Assembly (NCBI GenBank): GCA_033977485.1
Contig: CM066983.1
Coordinates: forward strand, 65,644,010-65,708,009
Source: Hydrangea macrophylla
Lineage: Eukaryota; Streptophyta; Magnoliopsida; Cornales; Hydrangeaceae
Reading direction: 5' to 3'
DNA length: 64,000 bases
Shown here: piece by piece, positions 10,509-22,170 of the stretch
Position numbering within the stretch: position 1 is the stretch's first letter
Layout: each line of letters begins with the position of its first letter
The notes under the pieces: generated by a model
What the model saw: only the letters and a program-made list of their open reading frames with translations
Told to the model about the DNA's origin: nothing
The model's database searches: none
Translations under genes and position numbers: made by a program

Positions 10509-13500
10509 TATACCAGCATGCAACCAGCGTAATGCGCGGAACGTTATTTGTGATAATGTAGCGTGTTGAAAGTAAATATGCAATTATAATTTACTTGATT
10601 CATTACATAAAGGTACAGAGATGACCTTCAAGGGTAAGAAAGCACAAATAGTTTTGTGATTCTGTATCACCACTTTTGAATCATTGTTACAACTAAGAAA
10701 GCCCGTAGAATATATATCTGGAATCTAGCTTTTTTTTAAAATATGACAATAAAAGCCTCCTGTAGGTTTTTTTTTTATTTAAAATGACATTAGAAAAAAA
10801 TAAAATCCTGCAGTCTCTAATTAATAACCCGTGCAATGCGCAGATATGTTTTCTCCTCATTATAATACATTACACTGACACATGGCAAATCCTAAAGAAA
10901 AAAAATATATATTTATATATATATATATTGTTGCATACGAACAAACAACCTTCTCTGAAACCATTCAATGCTTCAAAAGCTCTGTGATTAGATGGATATT
11001 TTCGAGAGTAACTAACCCTTTAGAAGATCAAATTCTCTGCAATCATCTTGTTCGGTATTGCCACACTGCATAGCAAATGAAAGGTACTAATCAGCATTGA
11101 TTACTGGCACAAAATGCATTTCACATAGTAACAATAACCTAAAAAAGAAAAATTTACCTTCCCATGTGTATTCTCATCATCCATTCCCAACTACTATCAA
11201 CTTCAAGGTTGCTTATAGTTCTGCATCCATTCTTGCCAATATTGTTTAAACAATATTATGCACATGCATCATTCTCAAGATTCAATGAGTTTATTTGTAT
11301 TTTCAAATCAGCAACTTCAAGAAATAAAACTTCAAAAACTCAACAATATTAAATAACATTTTAGAACAATATTAAATAACATTTTAGCAACTTCTGAATA
11401 TTTTCTAGTGTTTTATATCATGGATCATCTGTAAGAGCAACCATTTTCTGATTGTTATGTGAAATGAATTTGAAGATTCCATCTTAATAAAATATATGGT
11501 TCACAAACGGCACTAAAATATGGTTCACACATGCTATAGGCACACATGTCATTAGCACCTGTCCATATTCACACAGCAAGTAAATTGGAAGCAATTTAGC
11601 CCCAAATAGGAAGAAATTATTAAGACCTAGCTTGGTCCTGGTACATCTAGAATGAAATTAAGACCATGTTTGGGAATGTTGAAAATAGCTGCAGATTCAA
11701 ACCAAGCCTAGCTTTTAGTAGTACTTATAAACTAAGTGATATGTTGGTCCAACAAAGAACCAATTCTTGGGTCATTTTTAAGCTAGACACAGTCCCTCAT
11801 GTACTTAAAAAAACTACACAGTATACAAGCATATAATTATTTAGAACCAATTCAGTTCTTGTGTTAAACAAACTGTTCCTAAGTTTCATTTTCCTTTCTT
11901 TCATTACCAAAACACAGTAAATAAAAAAGATTTATCCCTTTGTATCTTAGCATATACACCAAACAAAGCAATTCACTCAAACTTCCAATTAATGAGTGTT
12001 TCAATTACAACCTTTTGAAAGATTAAAAATTTTATTTTCTAACTGTTAAAGACATTTAACAGCTGAAAATGATTTTGATCATATGCAACTAGTCGCAATC
12101 CAAAAAAATAAACGAAAACCCTTCAAACCCAAACAGTCAAACAAAGAAACTAACCACCACCTCTCTTTGGCATATTCACAAACAGCTACCACGCTTAAAA
12201 AATCGAAGCATTTTGAAAACACCAACTACCCAAAAACCAAAATCCACAACATAACTCATTATCAACAAAAAACAAAATCCATCTAAAATAAATTACTATC
12301 AACCTTCAAAGATTCTAACGGATGTGATACCAAAACCTAAACCGACTGAAGCAACATTTCCATATGAACCACATATCTATGCCATGATGCTATAACCCAA
12401 ACACCGGGTAGGACTTTAGCAATGAAACACAATGAAATGTCCAACTACGACCTAACAAGACAACAACACAATAGTCCTAAACTGGGGAAGAACACAATTG
12501 TGGGCATAAAATGCTTCTTTTTTTTTTTTCATTTTTTGCTATTAAATTTGCTAAAACATAGAGAAGTAATCTACTCATAATAGTTGAAGTTAAGTTTTAG
12601 TTTCTAAAACTGTTTCGCAAATCAACGCGATAACACTATCTTGTATGATAATCTGAAGTCCTCTCATTCACTTAGATACTAATTGAAAAAAAAATTACAA
12701 TGTTTATTCCCTGGAAATCCTTTTTTTCCATCATTGTTCTCAGTAGACAAACACAGTTTCTTGAACTTCAATGCAAAACCAAATAAAATGTGTCAATGAG
12801 TTTAATGTGAGTATTCCAAAGATAGGGATAACATTCCATACTTTCTTAAGAAACAATAAAGTTAGCTAAGGATGGCTCAGATTTTGAATTCAGTAAATGT
12901 AAGATCACATCACAGCTTACGAAAAAAAAGAAAAAAGAAAAGAACGGACCAATCCATGAAAGCAGAACTTCAATTATCAGAGCATACATTATGTTGCAAA
13001 TCACGTAGTGAACCTGGCCAACCCAATATAGCTTTCAACTGCAAAATTACTTGTCCATAAATTGACTAAGGGTCCCTAGGCAAAGAAGATTACTTCACCT
13101 TCTAATGTCCTGCAAATTCCAAAAGGATTAAAGTAAATGAGAATGATAAATTTATGTGAAAGAGTAACCATAAAGAGGCAAATACATGAAATAGAATGTT
13201 AGAATGTATAATCCAAGTAGTTATAGTGGTCAGTTGAGTTTATCCCTACATTTGCTTACTACAAAGCCTAGCCAAAGTGGGAGTAAAGAACCTTTGAGAT
13301 CGTACATAGATAAAGGGGTATGACTAAATCCTTGATGATTTGTTGCTGATTTACAATGGCCATCGTATTGGCATCAAGAAGATCTGGATATGATGTTCCC
13401 TTGCTTTCATTTGTTGTGTCTGATTTAAGTAAGAACTAGGAAAGTATTGTTGAGATTCAAATTACCATCAAAGAATCTCTCTCCAATTAAAAAGCTATAA

Positions 13501-14162
13501 GGAGATATATATATATATATATATACATAAATCCTACCTATACCAATCCTCCACATGTTCTTACTTATTTGCAACCCAAAACTGACACAGAAAATGTCAA
13601 TAGTTTGAAGTTCAATTGCTGCAAATATGAAATTCAATCCAAAAAATAAAAAAAAATAGCAAGAATTTCCGTATGTAAAATTTTTTAAAATAAACTTGTA
13701 ATCTCATATATAAAGAGGGAAAAACCCAACACAACACACCTTTCCCAGGTGACATGAGAGATAGAGTTGTCAAAGTCTAGCAACGGCCACTTCGAAGGCC
13801 TCTCGTTGATGTCAAGCCCTGAGACGCACAAACATGAAAGGTTAAAATCATCAGAACCAAGTCCTGAGACCTATCATAGGAAGTTATCAGTTAACAAAAC
13901 TGAACTGAAAAATTCACAGAAAGCTTCGAGCGGCAACTGGCATGCTTTTGGTTACAATAACTGGCTTCTCGTTCTTCGATGTCAATGAATAGGTTTCAGC
14001 AATGCCAGACATTGATTAGCCCAAATTGAATGGAGAAAGAGAGAGAGAGAGAGCGCGCGCAAGCAGGTGAGACGAAAAGACAAGAGGAGAAAATGGAAAG
14101 AATGAGAGATTAAAGAGGGAGGGACGAACCGACAGGCATGATGGTAAAATAGAATAGAATAT
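10509..14162. other. Long gene-free interval
   Basis: A third Helitron-like hairpin remnant lies near 10817-10845 (AATAACCCGTGCAATGCGC) and another near 10513-10540. The rest is AT-rich, with a (TA)n run at about 13507-13526 and a GA/GC run near 14035-14060. Short plus-strand ORFs (10784, 10882, 12083, 12872 and 13767) show no domain, splice support or compositional sign of coding. Confidence 0.4.
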
Positions 14163-14344
14163 GAGTAATACTTGGGACATAATTTTGAGACACAACTTTT
14201 ATTTTGTGTCTATTTCTTTCTTGATGGGCTTTACAGTGTCAGTGGATCCCACAGTATCCACTAGGACTACTAAAAGAGAGATAGACACAAAATGGAGGTT
14301 GTGTCCCAAGGTTGTGTCTTTTGGTTGTGTCCCAAGTATTACTC
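14163..14344. mobile_element. Mutator-like MITE (GAGTAAT-end family), copy 2
   Basis: The termini are GAGTAATACTTGGGACA and its complement GTCCCAAGTATTACTC, bounded by a perfect 9-bp duplication ATAGAATAT (14154-14162 and 14345-14353). The arms include matching TTTTGTGTCTAT and ATAGACACAAAA segments, so a transcript would fold into a hairpin. It is non-coding. Confidence 0.88.
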
Positions 14345-15168
14345 ATAGAATATAATAGAGTTGAGCATAATAGAATTGAAAAGAAAATAATAGAATTGAT
14401 TTGTAATTTTAATTCTCTTGCTTGGTTTATAACAGAAATGAAGAGAATAGAATTGAAAGAATAATTTATATTTTTTAAAATACCCCCAGACCTTAAATAA
14501 ATAGACTCTAAACTAACAGACCCAAACAGGTCCTAAACTAACAGACCCAAACATCCCTAAAACAAATAGACCTTAAAACTACAGATCAGAGGAAGAAGAA
14601 GACGCAGACCCAAACGAAGACGAAGAAGAAGAAGAAGACGAAAAAGACGAAGACAACGACGAAGAAGAAGAAGAAGAAGACGAAGACGACACAGACGAAG
14701 AAGAGGAAGAACACGCAAACGAAGAAGAAGAAGAACACGCAGACAAAGGGTATTTAGGGAAGAACATAATTTCAAACTGAATTCTCACCAAATCCGACCA
14801 ATTTTGGTCAGATTTCACTTTAGCCTAAACCTTCATTTCTCAAGAATTGGCAAGAATTGAAAATCATTTTATTTCTACTTTTTTTGTCAAACCAAATACA
14901 TGATTTGCCACAAACAAGAATTATAAATCAATTATTTTCTAGTTTGTGGCATACCAAATGAACTGTGAAGGATTGGGTTTGGGGGAGATACTGTGATTGA
15001 GAGAGAGAGAGAGAGAGATGAAAAGGTTGTCCATAATGTAAGAGGGAAAAGAGAGGGTCTGGTTAATTTGTTGCAGTTTTCTAGGAGTGTTTTAATTTTT
15101 TGTGCCATGTGTCAGCAGAATACCCATCCTCAGCTTGAGCTCTCTGCTATTAGGTGTACTAATAGATA
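14345..15168. other. Non-coding sequence with a GAA/GAC tract
   Basis: The tract at about 14590-14745 is an irregular array of GAAGAA and GACGAA trinucleotides. It produces Ser- or Leu/Arg-rich minus-strand ORFs that I reject as genes. A (GA)n run follows at 14999-15018. Confidence 0.6.
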
Positions 15169-15353
15169 CGGTAATACCTGGGGCACAATTAAAGCCACAA
15201 TTTTTTGTTTACAACCTTTATTTTGTGTATATCTCTCTCTTAATGGGTCTCACAGTGCCAATGACCCCACAGTGCCCACTAGGAGAGAGATAGACACAAA
15301 ATAAAGATTATGAGTAAAAGATTGTGACTTTAATTGTGCCCCAAATATTACTC
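15169..15353. mobile_element. Mutator-like MITE (GAGTAAT-end family), copy 3
   Basis: The ends CGGTAATACCTGGGGCACAA and TTGTGCCCCAAATATTACTC are inverted relatives, bounded by a perfect 9-bp duplication TAATAGATA (15160-15168 and 15354-15362). The interior shares the ATTTTGTGT and ATAGACACAAAAT segments with the copy at 14163. Confidence 0.88.
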
Positions 15354-16068
15354 TAATAGATAATAGATATAATAGATAGGGATAATGAATTCAATTTCCA
15401 GTCTTCAATTAACTTCATTTTGAGAGAGAGATTCATTTTGTCTTATTTGTCTCCAAGTCTCTCATCTTGCTATTCTCCTATCATCTATCTTACGAAATTG
15501 GGATAAAAACCATTGATTCTTTTAGTTGGATTCTTAATACTAGAAGTCGTTATACCATTCACTATTTTGTCAGAAAATCTGAATCTCTTCGGAATATTTG
15601 ATTCACTAATCAAATTCTAACTAGATTAAATTTTAGTGCTTGTTTGGAGCGATAAAAATGAAATATTAATATTGCTAGATACTTAAACTATCCTGGGAAG
15701 CTAAAACAAATGATGAGTTAAAATTCAAATGCCGAGAGGGCTGTAGCCCAATTGGCATAGCCTCTCTCTTATCAGTTATTCTTCAGTTGGAATGAGTGGT
15801 CTTTGTTGGGCTTTGCTGTGAACCAGTGTAAGATTTTGGGGTTGGGTTGGATTGGGTTGGGGTTAGGTTGTGCGTGTGTGTGTATCCAGTCCTGATCCAG
15901 GTAAAAAATAAAAAAAATTCAAATTGTCGCATCTTTAAAATTTGAAGGTGATTAAGAATATAATGGCTTAAGACTAAAAACTGATTAGACATTATCAAAA
16001 AGGAGACATGCATAATAATCTAGACATAAATATCATTCAACGGTTTTAGCAATATATAAATATTTTTT

Positions 16069-16199
16069 GGGTAATGCTATCTGTACATAAAGATCTGAAT
16101 CATTCATTTTGGTGGAGCTAATGCCTGTATACATGAGATCCACCAAAATTAACGGCCTAGATCTTTATGTGCATACTCTATGTGCACCAATCATTACTC
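16069..16199. mobile_element. Mutator-like MITE (GAGTAAT-end family), copy 4
   Basis: GGGTAATGCTATCTGTACAT and GTGCACCAATCATTACTC are its inverted ends. The flanking 9-mers atatttttt and ataattttt match at 8 of 9. The core ACATAAAGATCTGAA and TTTTGGTGGA is shared with the copy at 20964. It is nested within the older repeat at 15500-16664. Confidence 0.78.
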
Positions 16200-16449
16200 A
16201 TAATTTTTAATATTAACTCAAGCATAAATATCTTCCAAAACGTAGAACATGTAAAGGCTAGTTTGGGTATTGTTCAAAATTTTAATTCAAAAACCCAACG
16301 AAAAAATTGAGAATACTGTCCTCTAACCTAGGATTTAGAATCTATCATATTTTTCAAGGCGGGTGGATCCCAAATCTACTATGGCCCATAATTTAATAAA
16401 CAATCCCTGAACAAACTGGGTAAAATATTCGGATTACTATTAATCTAAG

Positions 16450-16623
16450 GGGTAATACTTGGGGCACAACCTTCATACAACTTTCATACAACCTCCCCAA
16501 AAGATGTGTCTATCTCTTTCCTGTGTCACTGTGGGGTCCAGTGACATCACAAGAGAGAGATAGACACATCTTTTGGGGAGGTTGTATGAAAGTTGTATGA
16601 AGGTTGTGTCCCAAATATTACTC
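16450..16623. mobile_element. Mutator-like MITE (GAGTAAT-end family), copy 5, near-perfect hairpin
   Basis: A perfect 9-bp duplication TAATCTAAG (16441-16449 and 16624-16632) brackets the element. Its arms are about 69 bp and differ at only about three positions, with a loop of about 35 bp. Such a long, nearly perfect stem suggests recent insertion and makes any read-through RNA a good small-RNA precursor. It is nested in the older repeat at 15500-16664, whose sibling at 20410 keeps a single TAATCCTAAG at the matching place. Confidence 0.9.
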
Positions 16624-16664
16624 TAATCTAAGACTGAAATCAAAATCCACTAACCAATCGGGCT

Positions 16665-18747
16665 CTTAGTTATTCCAAGAGACTAACTATTCATGACCCA
16701 ATTCAAATCCAGTGCCCATTATTCTGTTGACCTATCTTTTGCCTACAATTGGGGTCCAATGGGCTTCAATGTCGGACTAGTAAAGAAAATGTTGGGCCCA
16801 AATTATCCTCTTTGACACTTCTTTTCCTTTTGATCCTTTATTTGACTCTATTTAACTGGATTTTTTTTTTTTAATAATCTTAGGACTTGCATGGTAATGT
16901 TTGCTGTTTTCAGTTTTTTTAAAAATTATTATTTTTTTAATGAATGAAAACATAAACTATTTTGGTAGCATTGTTGATTTTTAAATAAAACGAAAACAAA
17001 AACAGAAAACGCATTTGGCAACCACATCACTATCAAATTTCATTTTTAAAATTTACCTTATCAAAAATACTTTTTTAGTACAAAAAATTATTTTAAGATA
17101 CTTTTTTTTTTTAAGCATGACCAAAAAAAATAAAGCTTATTAGGGGTACACATCCTTGTTTAGAAGATAGTATGTAAAAGTACGAAGTACAAAAGTAATA
17201 TCAAAACTCGTATCTGCAAATAGAAACACCGCATGCATAGAGAGTCTAACCTTTACTAGAAATTACAAAAGGGGCAAATATAAAATTATTTGAGAGAGAG
17301 AGAGAGATTGAGATTTGCTCTGGGTCAAATTGGATTTTGATAGTGTAAGGGATAATAGCCCAACAATGACTAATAGCCCACTATGACTATCTAACAAACT
17401 ACCGATCAACTAATCAACAACTGAATGAGACTGAATTCAAGTGAGTGAATGAACAAGTCAGGGGTTTGAAAAGGGCAAAGGACTATAAACAACATTACCC
17501 GGAATAGGAGCCTTGGCGTATGAGTTTGAGTTTGAGCTGAAAGACGAGTCAAAGAAGTCAAAGGAGCAGGAAGAGGAAGAGAAAGAGGCATAATAGTCAT
17601 CAACTATGTTATTAACTATGCAGACACTCATCCCATGTTAATGTTGTTCAAATAAAGTAATAACTTATAAATAGTAACATCAACTAAAATAGGATCTGTC
17701 ACTTTAAAATTGAGAGAGAGAGAGGAAATTGAAATAAAATAAAATATCAGTGTGGCACCGCATTACTACTAAAATGTTATCCTAGCTTGTTGGTTGTTTT
17801 AATTCTAAATATTATAATTGACTACTAAAATCTTATACCATTTACAAAATGCTAGTTTAAAAAACAAATGAAAGGGTTTGTTTGTTTTTTTTTTTTCCCC
17901 TCAAAATTTTAAAGTGAGGTTTTTTTCTAAATTGATTACAATGTTTCACAAGGTTCAGTTAATTGCAACAAAACCACCCATTAGAATTTAGAGCCATTGA
18001 CATACACACACACACATATCTATATATATATAACCATTGGTTATTATATAAGGCGTATTCTAAAAATACGTATAACTAAGACTGTGGCACTCAAGTGGTG
18101 CAACATTACTATAACATGAGTTGTAAGATACATGTTAAACTACTTATGATGTATTATAAAAGTTCCCATGAGACCCCATACTACCAGTCAAGGAATAGTG
18201 TGTTTTCAGTGGTACTCTTTTTTTCAGTGTTTCAAGTCTACATTCAGTGGTAGACTTGAAGGTAAGAAGAAATGGGGCACCTATTCTACATTGTAATAGA
18301 AAATAACTACCGGATCAATTAAAAAACAATTTTTAATGTTTACACGTATATTTCCGATTTAAAAAAAAAAAAAAAAAAAAAAACAAGAATCAGCTCTTGT
18401 TTTTTTTGTTTTTTTTGTTTTTCCTTCTCTTTATATTCATATTTATGTTTTAATATTTTAGGCTCCACTGGGATAAAGATTAATTGAGAGAAAAAACAAA
18501 AACACTAAAAGTAAATAATTGTCATTATCCAGTGGTTACCACTATTTGGTTTAGAAATTAGTAACGTATAACAAAATAATAAAGAAACACTTTCTTTGCT
18601 TGGATACCAAGGAAAAGTGCGTGGAAAATAAAATTAAAATGGTAAAATTAGTATACATTTATTTTTAGCTTGACAAAGTACATTTTCATCTTTTGTGAAT
18701 TCAACAATAGTTGAAGTTTTTTTTAATAATATTTCTTCAATCGTGAG
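16665..18747. other. Non-coding AT-rich interval
   Basis: Poly-T and poly-A runs (16861, 17101, 18361) and small GA repeats (17291, 17711) occur. No gene or complete mobile element is recognised. Confidence 0.4.
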
Positions 18748-18858
18748 CTAGGAAGCACGGACTCTTCGAAAAGGCAGCCGCAGCTGAACTGGGTGTGTAC
18801 TAATTAAAGGCAGCCACTCTCACACTGAGTGCTGGACTGCCGCACCCGTGCTTCCTAG
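18748..18858. mobile_element. Short hAT-like MITE
   Basis: The inverted termini CTAGGAAGCACGG and CCGTGCTTCCTAG enclose a GC-richer core with GGCAGCCGCAG and CTGCCGCAC. The adjacent 8-mers atcgtgag and accgcgag agree at 6 of 8, and both differences are C/T changes. This suggests an aged 8-bp duplication of hAT type. The superfamily assignment is tentative. Confidence 0.5.
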
Positions 18859-19271
18859 ACCGCGAGGCTTTTCTTTCTTTATTGTTCTATAAATTCGCAT
18901 ACCAAACTGAACTTAAAATAAAATAAAAAAAATACAATGGGAAAAAAAAAAAAAAAAAGAGAGAGAAGCAAAAAACATGATTGAAGGTAAATGAAGAGTT
19001 TTGAATTTTGTGTGTGATTTAATACCTTAGAGGAGAAAGCCCTATAAAAATAAATTTCTATTCTTTACTAAATTTCAAACCACATAGAGCTTTAGGACCT
19101 CAAGTTTTCCTCAAAATTTTAAAATCTGAAACCATTGGCTATAGCTGTTGCAGCACCAACAGTTTTTGTTGCAACTACCAAAAAAAGAAGAAACTCCATT
19201 TTCTACCAGAAGCTGCTGTTGACTAAGATTTGCTGTCCTGAAAAGCTAAGGCTTTGTTTAGTTTGTGGATT
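18859..19271. other. Non-coding sequence
   Basis: A poly-A/GA run lies at about 18943-18965. The short plus ORF at 19135 lacks support. Confidence 0.4.
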
Positions 19272-19419
19272 GAGTAATGTTAGACGCACACTTTTGTACA
19301 CATTTTTGTACACCACACAATCCTGGCATTGATTCTAGTTGACCACATGTAGATTCCACATGAGTCCTATGGCCAAGATTGTGTGGTGTACGTACAAGTG
19401 TGTGTGTCTATCATTAATG
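19272..19419. mobile_element. Mutator-like MITE (GAGTAAT-end family), copy 6
   Basis: The left end GAGTAATGTTAGACGCACAC and right end GTGTGTGTCTATCATTAATG are inverted relatives, and TGTACACCACACAAT pairs with ATTGTGTGGTGTAC inside. The flanking 9-mers ttgtggatt and tggtggatt match at 8 of 9. Confidence 0.75.
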
Positions 19420-19711
19420 TGGTGGATTTGATGAAGGAAAGGAAAACAAGAATACTATTTCTCTTATGATTTCTTCCCTGGTTAATTGACAATAAAAGGT
19501 AAAAATTTGTAGATTGCAACCTAAGGAAAAAGGGTGTACAAGTTGACTCACACAATTTCAGTACTCTTTCGTTTCCTTTCTTATTTTTCTCATAATTTTC
19601 CTTGGACTTTATCTGCTTTGTAAATGCATATAAGGAAAAGAGAAAGAGTAGGAAAAATAGGAATGAAAACAAGTTCCTTATAAATGTTTTTCCTGGTGTT
19701 TTTCTATTCTT

Positions 19712-20440
19712 TGAGCCCGTTTGGTTCACAGACTATTTTAGCTGGATTTTGATTATTAGGAATTATTGTACCAGTAATTATTTTACTAGGAATTTAAATA
19801 TATGCAGAGTGTTTGGTTCACCAATGGATTTTTGTTAGATTTAGAATCCAATGTTTGGTTAGGGGCAAAAAAAATGAAATATGTATATTGTTGAATACCT
19901 AAGGTATCCTTGGAGGCTAAAACAAATGATGATCTAAAATTGAAGTTGTCACCCCAGGATTAAAAAAAAAATCAAATTATCACATCTCTAAATTTGTAGA
20001 GTGATTAAGAGAATAATTGCTTAAACCTAAAAGTCAATTAGATATCATAAAGAAAGAGATAATAGATAAATTAGACATAAACATAAATCAACAATTTTAT
20101 ATGTAACAAATATGTTTGAATAATATTTTTAATAATCTATATGAATATAAATATATTTTGATTTTTAATCCGAAACAGGTAAAGGCTGCATCATAATATG
20201 ACATATACCATTTTCATATATAAAGGCTAATTTAAGTATTATAAAAATAATATATCAAAATCCCGGTAAAATTTTAGAATGCTATATTTAGAATTTAGAA
20301 TTTAGAATTCATCTTATTTTTCATTTTTGGTTGGATTCTAAATTCAGTAGGACCCAAAACCTAATAAGAATCCATGAATCAAACATGGTAAATATTTCAA
20401 TTAGTTGTAATCCTAAGATTGTATCAAAATCCCACAAACG
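19712..20440. mobile_element. Diverged DNA-element copy 2
   Basis: It begins GAGCCCGTTTGGTTCACAG and is homologous to 15500-16664, but lacks both nested MITEs. It therefore represents the uninterrupted form of that repeat. It is non-coding. The right edge is approximate. Confidence 0.5.
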
Positions 20441-20963
20441 GTTATTATTTTGTGAAAACGTAAAATTTTTCGGGTAGAATCCAAAGCTCATTAATGGAGA
20501 ATAAAGGTGTGAATTTTCCAGTGGGGCTAAGTTCTATGACTTCTATACGTTGGATAGTACAACTTTCTATTAAGTAGCTGACAGTACAACTCCAGCAAAC
20601 AATCCTTAGTTAAAGACCAGTAGATAACGTGACTATACCTACCATATCTACATCAAATTCCTCCTGGTGGTATGCGTGGAGAGAGAGAGAGCTCAACAGT
20701 TAAATAAAACTAGCTAGCACTTTTTGCAGCAAATAAAATTAGACTTTTGGATTAAATTCAGAGTAATTTTATTAATGGTTATAATTTTTTTTCTCATTAA
20801 TTTTGTGAGAAGTTATAATTTTTTGTTAGATTGTGTTTGTGTCGAAATAAATCCAGCCAATGAGAAGGTGCCACAAGGAAGTGACATGGCAAAATATTTA
20901 ATTATTTGAATTTGAACGCACAAGCAGTTATTGGCAGTTGGTCATTTTTGCTGTTTAAAATAT
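20441..20963. other. Non-coding sequence
   Basis: The small plus ORF at 20724-20909 has no recognisable domain, and nothing else was seen. Confidence 0.4.
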
Positions 20964-21133
20964 GGGTAATGCTATGTGCACATAAAATGTGTACATAAAG
21001 TGTGCACATAAAGATCTGAACCATTTATTTTGGTGGGGTCCATCCCTGCACACATAGGATCCACCAAAATGAATGGCCTAGATCTTTATGTGCACACTTT
21101 ATGTGCACATTTTATGTGCACGAATCATTACTC
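20964..21133. mobile_element. Mutator-like MITE (GAGTAAT-end family), copy 7
   Basis: GGGTAATGCTATGTGCACAT and GTGCACGAATCATTACTC are the inverted ends, with a perfect 9-bp duplication TTAAAATAT (20955-20963 and 21134-21142). The arms contain repeated ATGTGCACATAAA units, and the core resembles the copy at 16069. Confidence 0.88.
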
Positions 21134-21146
21134 TTAAAATATAAAC

Positions 21147-22170
21147 TGTCAAGGGACACGTGTTGATATTGGAGAATAACTAATAAACAGGTGTCAATTC
21201 AAGACAATGCCACGTGGATTGGCAGTTACCAGTTTGAAAAGAAGAGGGAACATTCAAACAAGACTACTGTGAAGCCTCGATGATTATATATAGAAGAAGT
21301 TTGTGTTCGAAAGGGGATCCAACGATCAACATCAACATCAACATATACACTTTTATCCTTTACAAATATTGTACTTTTTATCATTACCTTTAGAGTTCGA
21401 ATTAGAACACCTCCGAAATTATCTTCAAGATTAGATTGTAGTCTATTTTATTCAATAAAATATCCTATTACTTTACTGTTTTTCATTTACTGTTCTTAAT
21501 TAGGAGTAGTGATTCTTTAGTCAGTTCGAAGTTCTCCAGTTAGTCATATCTTTACACGTTTGAAGTCCTTGTTAAAGCATCGAACGTCAATACAATCTGT
21601 CTGGTGAGGCGCAGTTTGGATATTAATTACATCACAAACATTGGAAATTTGCTTGCCTAGCACGCTCGCACCTATATAAATTTTCTAACCAAACATTTTT
21701 GGCACACCCGATGAGACCCAAGTGTCAAAAGATGAAAAACAAAAACCTTCAAAGCAATAGGTCTGTTGATAACACTAATGTTGGTGTTAACAATGCTGAA
21801 ATTGGTAGTTCTCCACACCAAGATCCTCAGAGCAGCAATACTAGGAATAATGTAAACAATGAGAACCCAGAAGTAGGATTTGAAAATTTAAATCCAAATC
21901 CATTCAATTGATCATTTCTCTTAATAACAACATACCACAATTTGCACCAGCAATGGTGCCAAGTGGAAATCTCTCTCTGGTTCCACAGAATGAAAGGAAC
22001 TATACTCGTGGCTTATTTCAGCCAAATCCTATGATTCAAGCAAATGGGCCTTCTTTTAGGCCTAATTCACACGAAAGCTTCTATATGTCTGTTCCTAATT
22101 CTACTCCTCCAATGTTCAAAGGGATGCAAGGAAACCATTTAGGACATGGGCAAGATCATATGTATAGGCA
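21147..22170 (+). mobile_element. Leader and gag-like start of an LTR retroelement, truncated
   Basis: A block starting TGTCAAGGGACACGTG contains a TATA-like box (GATTATATATAG, about 21281), an AATAAA (about 21451) and, near 21690, a TTTTTGGCACACCCGATGAGACC leader as seen downstream of plant 5' LTRs. Two short ORFs then encode Asn/Gln/Pro-rich protein (21699-21911, 22014-22170 region), gag-like but without a clear retrotransposon gag domain. The sequence bears no resemblance to the Copia 3' LTR at 25566, so this is a different element or a chimera. LTR limits (perhaps 21147-21637) are uncertain. Confidence 0.4.

Larger units (their letters stand above)
15500..16664. mobile_element. Diverged DNA-element copy 1 carrying two nested MITEs
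   Basis: Once the two MITEs at 16069-16199 and 16450-16623 are removed, this stretch aligns by eye with 19712-20440. Shared strings include GCTAAAACAAATGATGA, TCAAATT(A/G)TC(A/G)CATCT and the TAATC(C)TAAG-to-ATCAAAATCC end. Its right edge AACCAATCGGGCTC is the inverted form of the left edge of the other copy (GAGCCCGTTTGGTT), so this is a terminal-inverted-repeat element of about 0.75-0.85 kb. The left terminus is eroded and approximate. Confidence 0.55.

Noticed and set aside
14557..14818. Minus-strand Ser- or Leu/Arg-rich ORFs
   Set aside because: Products of the GAAGAC trinucleotide tract, open in two overlapping frames.
15723..15775. tRNA-like phrase (GTAGCCCAATTGGCATAGCC)
   Set aside because: No complete cloverleaf, anticodon arm or acceptor stem can be built around it.
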